A stretch of DNA of 64,000 nucleotides from Amyelois transitella. Taxonomy: Eukaryota; Arthropoda; Insecta; Lepidoptera; Pyralidae. Made by a program: the position numbers and the translations under genes. Under the pieces are notes generated by a model. That model worked only from the letters and a program-made list of their open reading frames with translations. It was not told the origin of the DNA and made no database searches. Positions within the stretch are counted from its first letter, which is position 1; the number at the start of each line of letters is the position of its first letter. Location of the stretch: the NCBI RefSeq assembly GCF_032362555.1, contig NC_083511.1, positions 5,456,001-5,520,000 of the forward strand, in the 5' to 3' direction. Shown here piece by piece: positions 1-12,694 of this stretch.

Positions 1-959
1 TCAGCGTGTTTCGTTTAAAACTACACAATAAATGTGTTGCAAAAATTATTTTAACATGAGAGAACTGTTGTAGGTAATTGTAAGGCATTGTAGTTATAAA
101 ATGCTTTTGGAACCAATTACGCCAAACTATTGATATACTTAGTTCAAATACACTGAATAAAGGAAATCGTGAGGAAATTCATAATTTAGACAATTGTATG
201 TGTAACCATAATTAGGATTAGGTTCTCCTGCTAAAGTCGCAGAGGTCGGACAAGATTTACATCGTATAAAACACTCCTAGATCGTGGTCCCCGGGATGAA
301 TGTGAGAATTTTCCTCCCAGTTGTCACCCGGTAATAAACAGGTTAGTAATAAAGTTTTCAAAATTAACCGGTGAAGTCTCTTTATATGGTTACTTCAACC
401 TGATCTATTCCCAAACTATAACTTCCCGTTTTGTAATCTATCTTTAATTAATATAATGTCGCAAACCTTGCTATGTTTTACAAAATATAATGTTACATGT
501 AATGACAATAGTAAATACTTAGATATCAAAGAAGACTTCCTGCTCTAAACATAAGAAAATGGATATAGTGTACCCATATAATATTACGTTACTTTGTTAA
601 ACTAATTTTATCAAGTATTGAAATATAACACTTTCGTAAAAAACTGTGACATGACAGACGTTTTTATTTTATTGGGACAACTTCCTTGACAACTTAAGAA
701 GTACCTCAATTTAAGAAATGTACTCAGCTTTATTTTAAGGAGGAACTGTCCTCGTGACTACTTACTAATTAGATTGTTAACATCGTATATAAATATATTA
801 AGAACATTGTTAAAACCTAACAGATTTACCTGAGATCTAACAGAGAAGCAGGCGCTCAAAGGACCTGGATGTATTAACGCAATTAACAAAACCTATAACT
901 TCACATCAATTCAAAAAAAATTTTTTTTCTCTCATTACATAATTTGTACCCACACAAGT

Positions 960-1232
960 TCATTGTAGTGCATAACGGTTCATTATCATAACATGAGAGA
1001 AAAACTCAATGACGACAACTTGACCATACAACCGGTCTCGATGTGGGCCAAATTGCTCCAGGACATGCTGGGCCACCACGGAAGTTACACTTCCGTACTT
1101 CCGGGACATTTTAAAAGTCAAGGTCATATTTTTATGTTGACAAACAATCGTAATAGGTATCGTATAGGGTAGCCAATCTTGATCTTTGTTAATCAATGCT
1201 AATTTGTCCCAATTCGTTTCATTATTAATCAC
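960..1232 (-). CDS. Hypothetical 90-residue ORF, possibly a terminal exon
   Basis: I do not recognise this product. The minus-strand frame is open for 90 codons, ending in TGA at 960-962, and its first codon is GTG rather than ATG. Just upstream on the minus strand is a pyrimidine-rich stretch followed by an AG that could be a splice acceptor, so this may be a last exon rather than a whole gene. The composition looks protein-like: a hydrophilic start with Asn and Trp, then beta-like stretches (around ITIVCQHKNMTLTF) and a hydrophobic C-terminal third. No signal peptide or membrane segment is obvious, and no neighbouring exon was found. It could also be chance open frame. Confidence 0.25.
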   Translation of the reverse strand: MINNETNWDKLALINKDQDWLPYTIPITIVCQHKNMTLTFKMSRKYGSVTSVVAQHVLEQFGPHRDRLYGQVVVIEFFSHVMIMNRYALQ

Positions 1233-3732
1233 TTATCTATAAATAAAAAAACCTGTATCCAAAATACGAATGTTATTTGATAAACTTTAAATAACTTTTT
1301 GTGCAGATAAAATATTTCCACTTTTCAGGATTACTGCATATGTATTTGTTTTTCTTTCGATTCGTCCACATTTATTAGTATATTAAAGCAAGTTTATCGC
1401 AATAAAAAATGTTTTGTAAAATTGTCTCAGCTATTTGGATTAAATAGCTAAAATTTGGCTAATTTACAAAAAGGAAATCTGAATACTATGCCAAAAATCT
1501 GTATAACGCTCTCCTTTGTAGTCTCATATAATTGTAAGCATATCCAATGCTATCGTTGTCGTAACGTTTGACGGTAGCCGTTTCTATGCTAATTCTATCT
1601 AATATGGATAATCAGCGCAATTGAAGACCTTCGTATACAATCGCTTGTGGACAATTTAAATTATTATCGATTCATATTATTCGATTTAAGCAACCGTGTC
1701 TGCTGTCCGATGAACATAGGTTTTCAAGCATGAGGCAAGATCCGCTCACCTCTTATCCGGTGCAACATGCAATTTCTAGATGTCGCCCTTCACCTAAAAG
1801 ATGTTGCAAACATCGGATTATAATAGCACTCATAATAACTAAAGTTAGACCTCGGCTTTAAATCCAATCTGAATCGAACTTTTTGAAAGGAATATAATAT
1901 TTCTCAACTTTACCGTGGTCGTTATAAAGATTATTCAGAAACCTGAGTTCAAATAATAAAGTAAAATACTAAAAATTTACGATAAAAAAAAATATTGGAA
2001 GACATTTCTATTATGTAGGTATTACAAATTGCTCTAAGGCTTAAACAAATTATGTTCTACAATAAAGCACTTATCTTGAAACATTGTCATAACAAAATGT
2101 GCACTTTTGTTATCTTGCATAAATGGGTAATTTATAATACAAACAAATTGTTACCTGATTGTCATGTATTTGAAGACACTACAATAGAAAACGTAAATAG
2201 TGGGATAATATACTGTTTATCTCAACCAGTAAATTGTGCTTTACAATTATGCCTCTTGCAAATATTGCACATTATCAAATTGTATAGTCTTACTGGAATT
2301 TATTGTGCAGAGCTCGTTTTCTTAACACTAGTTATCTCACTGATTGTATGTAAATTGCTTATCTACTAAAGGCAATAACATTTTATTAAAAACGTTGAAC
2401 CATAGAGAATTACAACTCATGCAATGACAATATTTCATGAAACATATTAAGTAAAATTTTCCTTCACAAAGTCACATTTGGTTCGTTATTACATTCCTAC
2501 TTGATGTTTAGTGACTCGGCAGTCGTCTCGGAGATCTTTGAATAAATAACGCAGTCATTCAGGGGAGTCTTTCAGAGCCTACTCAGGTATTCAGAGAGGC
2601 CGGAGACCCTTGGTGCTAATGTACCTACCGCCATCAAGAAAACGCCGCATTATGTAGCGGAGGCATGTGAGATATTAAGTGTTTTGGTTTATAAATTAGG
2701 TGCAATTGTATTATTATAAAATTCTAAAACGACACACATTGTTGCTTTTGGAGTTCTAGTTTTCCACAACCACACAAAGTGTCATTTACATAAATTTCAA
2801 GGTTTAATTTTCACAGTAAATATCATACCAATACCAAATAAGATGCAATTGTCTTAAATACAAAATAATTGTTTATAAGCATTCTTTTCATATATGTATG
2901 TATTTGAAACACGCAATTGGTTTTACGCAAATGAAAACCATAAAAAACAAATGAATTTTCAATGATAAAAAAAATCTTTTAAGTTCTCAGGTTTTATATA
3001 AATGGACATCATTATGCCATTGACTCGAAAAAATCTTTTATGAATTTCAGATTGACAAAATACATTTTCCAGTTGTCTTAGGGACAAAACAATGTGATTT
3101 TTGGTGACACTTTATTTTGTAGTGGAAAAAAAATGGAAACAATGTATTCAGGTTAACATCGAATAAATGTTGATAAGGATCGCATCGACAACATTTATAT
3201 TCCTTTGTTACCAGTAAAATATTACTGAAACCAGTTCTAGGTAGAAATTACACACGATAAAGGTAGTTTCTCATGGATTCTGGTCCAGAAAGCGCGGGCG
3301 TTGATAGTTCCCTACGGGTATAAGGACATAAAATATAGAAAGTATAGAAGATAAGCCATTGTAGGTATGTTGGACCCATAGAAATCGGACTGGGTCCAAC
3401 AACTCCCGTTTACTACGAAATAAAAGAAACAACAATACCCTACTTTTAATAAAATATAGTATTGTTGTTCCTTTTTAAGATGCAAAAAAAAAATACGATG
3501 TTTATATAAAGTTGATCTAAAAACTGTTTCAATTGAAATTAATTCACTGACTATACAAAACAAGTACACTTCTAAAAGAAGGAATGGAGAGTTTCGTGTA
3601 AATGTAGTTAGTTAATTAATGACCCGGTTGCATCCTTAGCTGTATTCCTATTGTTTCAGAGCACGATCTAGTTTCTTTCGTTTATTTTGATTCTTGATAT
3701 TTTTTTATATATACATACATGCGTATATGTAA

Positions 3733-3975
3733 TTACATCTTTATCCGTTACGAGGTAGACAGAGCTAACAGTCTCGCAAAAACTGAAGGACTTCGTTCAG
3801 CTGTAGGGCTTAATGATGAAATTGAGAATCAAATAGTGACAGGTTGCTAGTCCATCGCCTATAAGAAGAATCACAAGATTATTAGCCTATCCCATTATCT
3901 TCTTTTACGACATCTATTGGAAATAGAGGGAGTGGTCCTTTTCTAAAGTGACGGGAACCACACAGAATTTTGCAT
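3733..3975 (+). repeat. Dispersed repeat family R1, near full-length copy
   Basis: The 5' part carries a 'ttacgaggtagacagagc..aacagtctcg' segment, the middle 'ttcagctg..ggcttaatgat', then 'caaatagtgacaggttgct' and 'ccatcgcctataagaagaatc', and the 3' part 'ttttacgacatc..gagtggtcctttt'. The same ordered words recur at 12135-12330 (-), 15848-15960, 18255-18345 (-), 29538-29745, 41585-41705 and 43090-43172 (-). It has no coding capacity. I know similar sequence as abundant in moth genomes but do not assign a family name. Confidence 0.75.
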
Positions 3976-4834
3976 GGGGGCTTTATCTCTGTACAATTCT
4001 GTAGTACGGGTATGCTCGGACCCTCGAAACTAAATTGGTGGACGGAAGCAAATGCGATTTTATTGTATTAGCTCATCTCCACTCGTTAACTCGATTGACT
4101 GTAAAAGACATAGATACCAACCTTAACCCGTTTAATCCCGCATGCTTGAATTAGACGACTACTTATGATTCATTTGATCACACGATTATTGAAGGAAAAC
4201 ATTGATAAACAGATAAATAAGTCATTGACTTTATGTAACAAAGAGTTATATAATGATTACATGATGTGATTGTAATATTTGTCGAAATTCCTTTCTTTGT
4301 GCCAACGAACATCTGTGGTCATGTAAATTTCAGCGAAATCCTTTCAGTAGTGTTGTATGTTCATCTTAGTCAAAGCCTAAAATTAAAAAAGGTGATCACA
4401 AACATTTTTGTCATCTTTATACCTTCGCTACTTAAAATTTATAAGTATCGTAAAATACCACTATTTAACACGTATTAAAATTGTAAGGATAAGTTTACCA
4501 AAATGTGAACTGTACCAAATCAATGAAATACTATTTTATCCATTACAAATTCATTCTGTATGTCAAAACCGAGTGTCGTGGGGCGGATTTAATTTGACAG
4601 TTCAATGTTAAGTGGCCGCAGGGTCAAAAGGTCCATGCCACCAGATGGATTATTACTTACAAATTATATTTGTCAGCGATGACTGGGTTTACCATGTTGT
4701 GGCCTACTAGATTGGTTAAACAGAACTACAGAAACACGAACATTGTGATATCATAATAATATTAATTACACAGTAATGACAAAAATCAAAAGGTCATTGC
4801 AATACGAAAACTTTTTTAAGTTTGGGGAACACTA

Positions 4835-4990
4835 GAGCATCGGTGGCCGAAAGGTTGAAATAATGGACTAAGAAAGTAAAATGCAAAGGTTTGAATTCAA
4901 ATCATACCGCAACTATGTACTTTATCTTTTCTGAATTATGTTTCAAACATCACTTAACAATTGTCGTATATTCATGTTTAAAACTAGGTT
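4835..4990 (+). repeat. tRNA-derived SINE-like element, degenerate
   Basis: An A-box-like word (tggccgaaaggt, 4844-4855) is followed about 35 bases later by a B-box-like word (ggtttgaattc, 4888-4898). This is the spacing of an internal RNA polymerase III promoter. The downstream body ('ttttctgaattatg') resembles the tRNA-unrelated part of lepidopteran SINEs. The boxes have drifted, so it is probably an old inactive copy. Confidence 0.45.
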
Positions 4991-5034
4991 TACTGCCACT
5001 TCCAGTCCGGTAGCAAGCGGTAGTGCAGGAGAAA

Positions 5035-5215
5035 CAATACCAAATCATGGTCCAATATGGGTAAGGCTTCTTTGCAAAGGTTGTGGAGGGTAGACGGGGG
5101 TCGCTTCATGTAAAATCCTGACTAATCCAATACAAGAAGTAGGATACTGGGCTCTCACCAGAGGTGAGGACGGCGGACGTATTGGGACTTACTCCGAGAG
5201 AAAGATGACAGGCAA
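5035..5215 (-). repeat. Dispersed repeat family R2, minus-strand copy
   Basis: Read on the minus strand it contains the R2 order: 'ctggtgagagcccag', 'ggattagtcagga', 'tgaagcgacccccgtc', 'cctttgcaaagaagcc', 'ttggaccatgatttgg'. The better copies are at 50218-50480 and 51040-51290. A second, shorter minus-strand copy follows at 5795-5900. Confidence 0.6.
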
Positions 5216-5794
5216 ACACTATTCATTATTGAAGGAAAAAATGAAAAGGGCAAGGGCAACAAAACAATATGATAAGAAAAAATATATTGCTTGATAAAAA
5301 TAAATATTCAATAAATGTAACATAATGAACTTTAACATGAGTTCGATTAATATACTTTAATGATCGTTATTCTCATAATTATTATTTCTCCAGTCAGTTT
5401 ATATTATCAAAGTTGATAACTACAGTAAGAGTTCAATATAGAGCATGGTCTTCCTCATTGTAAGAACATCGCTTAACAAACTAACTAATGTAATTCAACA
5501 TAACTCAGCAAAGAATCATTGGTACATAGTCGCGGTTGTCGAACACGTGACACCCTGAGCTTCACATTTTTTCGTTCATCCATCGATGTTCTAGTTGCAA
5601 TGCTGCATCTGTAACCAGAACAGTGACCGAGGGTACATCGCGTCAAATCACTCTCATTGATCACGTTTGCTTCCGGAGTCGGCCCCTAACGCAGACGCGT
5701 AGTGTCGCCTTGCCTCGTAATTTCACATCACTTTGTTTGCTATAGATGTGTTTATTTCTGACTTTTGTTTTTATGCTTTAAAGAAAAGAGTCTA

Positions 5795-5900
5795 CTGTAA
5801 GCAACCACCGTCCGACGGGAGTCGCTTCGTGTAAAAATCAGACTTTTACAATACAGAATCGTAGTCAAAGGTGGCCTTTTCTCTAGAGAGGTGAGGATAC
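5795..5900 (-). repeat. R2 repeat fragment
   Basis: On the minus strand this reads the R2 core: 'cctctctagag', a 'gtctgatttttacac' segment, then 'gaagcgactcccgtcggacgg'. It is a partial copy. Confidence 0.5.
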
Positions 5901-7224
5901 AAGGATGATCTTGAGATCATCCTTCCTACCGTTATATTTCAATAGCACTGAATACGCCAGGAACATGGACATAAGAAAAAATATCGGTACGTTCGAGCTT
6001 AACCACTTAAGCGTAATATATGTATGTAGTCTTTAATAATCATTTATTATAAGACATGTCATGATAAGTCCGATTTTCAATGTTACTTTGTTGTGAATAG
6101 CAGTTAGATAGCAGATTTCAGATAGCAACTTCACGCAACACCTTAGAAAAGTAAATAGATGTGTTAAGAGATTCCTTTGAAACTTATTATAAGAAATCAC
6201 GATTCAAGATAATCATGGTATATGTGCGGTTTACATTTCCTTGTAACTGATTTTTAAGGAAAAATGTTTGTTTGTGGTCAAATGACATCGTGCTAAAAGA
6301 ATACTTAGTAAACCTTCGTCTTTTCATCAGATTTCTCTGAAGTAATCCAAGGGAAGATAAATAAGACAAGTCTTATTAATAGGTTATATTATAAGCAACT
6401 AGCTTAGGCTCTTAAAAAGAGTCTATTTTGTTTGCTTGAGTAACTAACAATATAACACAAAATTGTTTAAGATGAATTTTAATAGTAGTGCGTAAAATTA
6501 AAAAAAATACATATAAAAAAGTGCGACATACAACGTCAGTGGACTAGCCATTCTTATAATCAATTTATCAAAAAACTAGTTCCTTTTTTTTATTGTCAAA
6601 AACTTCTTTAGTAACTCGCTGTATCGTTCCCGTGGAAATTTCCAAAGATCCTGCCTTAACGAATATCTACGTCATTATGTCTACTGCCATATTTCTTGTT
6701 TTAAAACTATATTTTTTGTTACTTTTCGTCATGATGCGCACGGTGTTTGATATGAAAATTTATCAAAGAGTTCACTCATGATCGTTCAATAAGTCGAATT
6801 CTCTTCTCAGTTCGTGGTTGTTGCTGCACGTAAAGATTGTGGAGTATTTAACTCGTATATTTCACAAGGTACGATAGAACACGCTGATTATAAAATTACC
6901 CCAGTTATGTCCGACGGGCAATTGTTATAATAATAAATGCACTCACGCTCACTCATCCGGCTTTTAGGCCGTGTAGGGTTTCACTGCGAATTGTCTAAGA
7001 AATCTGGGTTAAGTAAAGTAATGGGTTAATTATGAAACCCAGGACGATTTTGATTCCCAAAGTAGTCAAATAGTTATTAAAATACTAGGTTATAGAAAAG
7101 TTTGCCGGGACACCCAGGAAACGTTGTTTTGCCATATGAATAAAATTTAAGTAATTTTTAGTTAAAAAAAAGGTTAAGGGTGGACAACCCTTATCATTAA
7201 GGTATATGAAAAAATAGACCTACT

Positions 7225-7315
7225 TAATATGCTCACGAAATTTCATGAGAATTGGTCAAGCCGTTTCGGAGGAATACGGGAACGAACATTGTGACATGAG
7301 AATTTTATATACAAG
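7225..7315 (+). repeat. Fragment of an RTE/SINE-type repeat
   Basis: The segment 'gaaatttcatgagaattggtcaagccg' followed by 'tttcggagga' and 'gaacgaacattgtgacatgag' is the recognisable 3' region of a repeat class common in insects. Only about 90 bases remain. Confidence 0.5.
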
Positions 7316-8224
7316 AAGAATGTATCTTTTCTCCGATTTGCGATCGGGCGACAGGAGTCATCTTAGAATGAGACGTCGACATAAAAGTAGGATTCCTGTC
7401 GGCTGAACGTCTGAAAAATTATGTCGAACTGTTCGACTGCCGAACACAGTTTCAGTCTCTTCCAAATATTTTTCTAAGGATTTTTATTGAACCACGACAA
7501 CGATTTGACAACTTTTTGTGAAATTAGATTAAATTTAAGTATATTAGTCGTAATCATAGTTGAGTAGATAAAGATAATTTTAGTTTTATCTAATGACATT
7601 TTATGGATATTTTCACAAGCTGCGTTTTACGAAAGTAATTAAATAAAATCTCTGTGAGCAATATATCCTAAGTAGTTAGATATACCCAATTTAACAGGTC
7701 AATAACTGTGGTGATACTACTGTTGAACCGGCGAATGGACTGGAGTGGAACGTTAGATTAAAATCTTTTTTCTCGACATTTTACCAGGAAACTAAGTAAC
7801 AACTCATCAAAGCAGTTTGTGGTTAATTGATAGGTAAGGTTTTTGTGCAGTGCATTGATTGTGTAGCCATTTCTTATCTTTTGTTACAAAATACCAAAAT
7901 TAAGCCAGATAATTTAAATCTTTCTTTATATTAAACTCTTAAGTTAATTAACTCGTTTTTTCTAAACTGGTACGGAACTTTCATTTGAATATACCTACAA
8001 AATGAATCATATCTTTATCTTTTCGATCCAGTCAAGTAAATAAAATTTGACTAGTTTGTACGGCATTATTTTCAATAAAATGAGGTAGTTCTTATTGATA
8101 GCTGTTTTGCAATTTGTTACAAGAGTACTAGCAATAGAAAGTAGGTCATTGTCCATAAGATTAGATAAATATAGGTAAACTTATGGGCATATTTTAAAAT
8201 AATTCCTACTTACTTCAACTGATG

Positions 8225-8270
8225 TGCGACAGAAATGAAATTTTTTAATCGTAATTTCATTTCTGTCGCA
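8225..8270. repeat. Perfect inverted repeat, 18-bp arms
   Basis: Arms 8225-8242 and 8253-8270 are exact reverse complements (tgcgacagaaatgaaatt and its complement), separated by a 10-base AT-rich loop. Nothing nearby suggests a coding role. It may be a remnant of a hairpin-type MITE. Confidence 0.9.
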
Positions 8271-8464
8271 TATTTTCTTTCTAAATTTATTCTTAGATGC
8301 TTCTGTTTGTTATGGATATTACGCTTAGTGATGCGTTATGTATTTTCAGGATATTTTCCAATGTCCAGTTGACTTTAAAGCTCAGTACCATCAAAACTGC
8401 GCGTTGGTATCTAATTGTTACTTTACATGCCGTTTACACGCCAAAATTCTGAATTGTGTAAGTC

Positions 8465-8510
8465 TGATTTTTACACGCAGCGACTCCTGTCGGAGGGTAG
8501 TTTCTTACAG
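8465..8510 (+). repeat. R2 repeat fragment
   Basis: About 40 bases matching the R2 core ('ctgatttttacacgcagcga' followed by 'ctcctgtcggaggg'). Confidence 0.45.
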
Positions 8511-9844
8511 TAGTGCGGTTGTTTTTCAGATCATATACAATATCATCATTCTGAGAATTCACACATAGAACCAATTTAAATGAATAGAGAAATAGGTTTG
8601 CCATAAAAGTCAACTGCAATAAACCAAATCATTAACCGCTTAAACGCTAATAAACTCTTGTTGAAAGAAAATGTTTCTTTAACACGCATATTCTCACATT
8701 TCAAATTGAGTGCACTTTTAATTGATCTTATTGCGTTTCTGTTATGAAAATACTATGAAGGCTACCAACTTCACCTTGTACTAGGATGTATCCATGATAT
8801 GTAGGTACTTAGTTGTAGTACTCCAGTTTTGTAAAACGTAATCTACGCAAAAGATTACGGTGTTTTTATTTTATAACTTCTTTTATTTCAAACATCTTTT
8901 TTACATGATCATGACGCCGGCGCGTTTAATTAGTCTCAGACAAATAATAAATGATAATATACCTGAAATTTCGGGAATTCGTTATTAAATTTCGCAAAAT
9001 ATTTTCAGATAATCCAAATGCTCAAAGAAACATTAAAAATAAAAAAAGAGAAAAACAATCTAATGTGTCAACAAGTTTCTTATTATATAACCCCTTATTT
9101 ATCATGAGTTTTACTTATATACCAAAATATTATAAATATTTTTATTATCAGATAAAAATATCTCAAAAACTTTTTTTTTAATTTGTTTCTTTTCTGCTAC
9201 CAAGCGGCTAAATGAGATCAACTACACTTTTGTTACTATGCATCGCGTATTAACCTTATTGTTTTACTAGGTGTTAAACCAGCCGAGCAAATCGCGATCT
9301 CTGTAATCGATATTCCTAACCTTGGCCCCAAACCGGCCCGTTGTTGTCCGCAAGATGAAGAATAATGTCTTGACGTATGACGCCTGCTCCGTATTCGCGA
9401 ACTACGCATAATCTACCTAAGTACAAGCCCTGCAATTGTCATACTCGAATAGAAGCCGTGGAAAAATATTTTCTATGAACCACTTCTATTTGTCCATGAA
9501 ATCGGCTAACAAAAAGAGCGTAAACAAATCCGGAATGTCAAATCTCGACAAGCTCCCGCCAAAAAAGTTATGACATATTAAGTCGATGCTGTGGTAAACA
9601 ACACATTGATTGATCCAGTGTCAAATTTGTTTACAGTAGGTGCTGCAAAAGTTCGCACATTTAGAAAAACAACGTGTTGTTGTCATTTGAAGTGTTTATT
9701 CTGGCCTGTTGAACAGGAGTGCAGGTGATTGTGGTCTGAAAATTAATAAGCAAATATTTAGGTACCTTTTATACATATATTTTTTTATAAACGGAGAACC
9801 ATATTGGTAGTTACTATTTATATATACATACAAACACATACGCC

Positions 9845-10045
9845 TGTTGATAGTCATCCTGGATTGGGAAAGTCAGGTTTTTACTCAAAGCCATCTCCCT
9901 TTAAATTCTGCAACCTTTGCATGGGAACCTATTGGATCATGGTAAAAGCTGATAAATGTATTCATTCCTTCAGTCGCCTTTTTGTCCATTGGAAGGAGAT
10001 ACCCTATTCTATTAAAGTGCCCGAAACTACACGACACTATTTTCC
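9845..10045 (+). repeat. Mosaic repeat: R2 head joined to R1 tail
   Basis: The first part follows R2 ('atcctggattgggaaagtca', then 'ggtttttactcaaagcc', 'tattggatcatggtaaaagc'). After 'ctgataaatgtattcattcc' it switches to the R1 3' third ('agtcgcctttttgtccattgg', 'gataccctattct', 'gaaactacacgac'). The same R2-to-R1 order occurs at 47690-47895. An open frame of about 100 codons crosses it and is treated as noise. Confidence 0.6.
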
Positions 10046-10290
10046 CTTAGTCTTTTTATATATCGGGATCAAAATAAGTCGGGAGTTAATCGATTTAAGT
10101 CTTATTTAACAATCAGTTGTAAGATTTGCTCATACAGAAATAACCCAACATCACAAGCTTAGAATGTTTATGAAAAATAATACCTACTATCAAAAAGTGT
10201 AAATGTGAGCTATATGCAAAGAGGCGTAATATCTATTTTGCTAAGTCCCTGAAAGTGTTTAAAATGATTTTTTTATATTACATTTTTAAT

Positions 10291-10359
10291 AGTTAATATA
10301 AAACAGAGAAATACGGAAAGATCCTATATCTTTCCGTATTTCTCTGTTTTATATTAACT
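10291..10359. repeat. Perfect 32-bp inverted repeat with 5-base loop
   Basis: Arms 10291-10322 and 10328-10359 are exact reverse complements over all 32 bases (the left arm begins agttaatataaaac and ends ggaaagat). The loop is cctat. No flanking gene explains it. Perfect identity in a region of otherwise degenerate repeats suggests recent origin. Confidence 0.95.
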
Positions 10360-11094
10360 TCGTGCAAATAGCATTAATTTTACAACTTTGTACATATTGT
10401 GGTTTTACACATATGTATATTACAAGATAACTAAATTGATGAACCCACAACACACAGATAAGTAGTAAGATAACATTATACAATACATACTTACTTTCCG
10501 GATTTTCTCATAAAAAAAGGATATTATCTACCAGAAAAACTAATGTTATTATTCGCTCATTAAGATATCTGCATGATTAATGGAGTAATTGTCTACAAAT
10601 GAGATCACAAAAGCTGCCCCAAAAATTGATGTAAAGATTACATTGCTAATTTTGTAAATTTAAATAACAAACAAAAACTAATAGATGACTTTATAATACC
10701 TGTAATCTGCAGTAATACAGTTTAATTGAACTTTAATACTTTAAAAGTTCCATTGAGATTTCAAATCCGCACGAATATGTTAAATGGAAAATGTTTGTAT
10801 TAATTTTTGTTACGAATAAGTTGAAAACCAACGGGACTGATATTGATGAAATTTGACATAGAAAAAGAATAGACCTTGAGGAATAACAAAGGTAATTATG
10901 ATTACAAAATAATACCTTGATCGCATCGGGGACATACTAGCAGAACATCTATAGTACACTAAATCGACGAGTTGACAAAAATTGATGCAAGGATCTAGTC
11001 AAAAGATAAAGTCTTTTTGTCTTTCCCTCGGAAAAGTCGTGATGGTACGTGACAAATAGTCAACTTGTGATCAGAAGGCCGCGGACTAATTAGC

Positions 11095-11560
11095 ACATGA
11101 ATGCGTGGTGCATCACAGTGATTCCGCTCTGGGTCATTACCGTGCAATGAAGATCATTGTCAAGGCGTCCGCGTCGCGACTAGACCGACAGATGTCGCAG
11201 CCATATATTTCATATTTAATTACCACATATTATAAAATCCCTATTTTTCTGTCTGTATGAATGCGCTAATCTCTGAAAGTTGTGAGCGGAATTATTTCCT
11301 GTTTAAAATGTTGAAAAGGAAGGTTTCTAAGGAAGGTTTATACAATCTATAGGGCATTTCGTGATTTAGGGGAGCAGTAATAGAGAATCTCCTGAAATTC
11401 CCACAAAATGATTTAATGGGATTTTTCGTTTATATCTTACGAGGTAGACAGAGTCAGTAGACTGTAAAAAGCTTTAAAAAAATAATTTTGATTATGCGTG
11501 GTGCATCCCAGTCAATTAATTGCATTTATAATGAAGATAAGATATGTCAAGTAGAGACAT
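11095..11560 (+). repeat. Weak local direct duplication
   Basis: A stretch near 11099-11165 ('atgcgtggtgcatcacagt', then 'caatgaagatcattgtcaag') resembles one near 11494-11556 ('atgcgtggtgcatcccagt', then 'taatgaagataagatatgtc'). The order of words is conserved with small gaps. Nothing else recognisable lies in this interval except a short R1-like fragment near 11430-11470. Confidence 0.35.
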
Positions 11561-12134
11561 TTAAATTTACTATATGAAACCAAGCTCTTCGACTATTTCA
11601 ATAATTACTACGCGAATTTACGCCACGTGGCACGTGATATACGAGTTTCATTGCTTACCACTCCTCTAAATTAACTAGACACATGGCTTGATTCGAGCTA
11701 GCTTGGTTAACAATGACTTCTTCATACTGACATTTCAAATTATTGGCCAGGCTAACTAGGAGAATGCATTGTGCCTAATTAATGTTGTGTACTAGCACGA
11801 TCTGTGCATACGCTAAACACGGACGTTGATGCGCATTAATTGAGTGGAAATTGATGATTCTACATGGTACTTTAACAGTATTTACAACTAATACACCGTC
11901 TTTCCGGTACATTGTATAGAAATCTAATTTAATAGTTCCATCTACATACCTACTTAGATTAACTGGTAATGCAGCTTGAAGGCTGTATCTACATTGAAGT
12001 TTATGTTGATAAGGCATGACTATGAAACGCCTAAGAATTGAGGCAAGTTAATTATTGTTGGGCCTTTACAATATTAAAAACTTCAATCAACAAATAATTT
12101 TAGAATAATACATGTATATAGAAATATAAATTAA

Positions 12135-12330
12135 CTCATAGGCAATGGGATAGGCTTATAAAATTGGGATTCTTATTCAAAATACCTAGGCGATGGGCTA
12201 GCAACCTGTCACTATTTGAATCTCAACTCAAACATAAAGCCAAATAGCTGAACGTGGCCTATCAGTGTTTTCAAGACTGTTGGCTCTGTCTACCTGCAAG
12301 AGGGATATAGCCGTGATTATATGTATGTAA
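12135..12330 (-). repeat. Dispersed repeat family R1, minus-strand copy
   Basis: On the minus strand it carries the R1 order, here visible as its plus-strand complement: 'gcgatgggctagcaacctgt', 'cactatttgaatctcaa', 'gctgaacgtggcc', 'agactgttggctctgtctac', 'gggatatagccgtgattata'. It ends beside a 'tatgtatgtaa' run, as other R1 copies do. Confidence 0.7.
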
Positions 12331-12694
12331 ATTATTTAATTTTTTATGTATGTCTATGTCATAACATAGTCTCTTATACCTTTATGCGTGGTTTTCTAAA
12401 CCACAAGTTCCGACTGGCATTAAAATGAAAATTCGTTCAATTTGAAAACACTGGAATAAGTAATAAGGAAAAAATAGACTGGACAATGAAAAAGATTGAA
12501 TTGCAACAACATGTGTACAGGTAATAAGTAGAATTTATTTGAATATGTGTTTTTCAACGATTTCGCCTTAGTCTCTTTATCATTCGTATACTAAGCGTTA
12601 TCACAAAAAGCTATAAAGATTGTTACTTTTAAAATTATTGACAAGTACAACACTAAGTCATAAATAACACAACAATTTATATACTCACTTCTTT

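Noticed and set aside
2052-2369. 105-codon plus-strand frame rich in Cys, Ile and Leu
   Set aside because: Hydrophobic, low-complexity translation of AT-rich DNA without motifs or splice context.
11775-12017. 80-codon minus-strand frame
   Set aside because: No recognised motif, poor initiation context, and it lies between repeats; not enough to call a gene.
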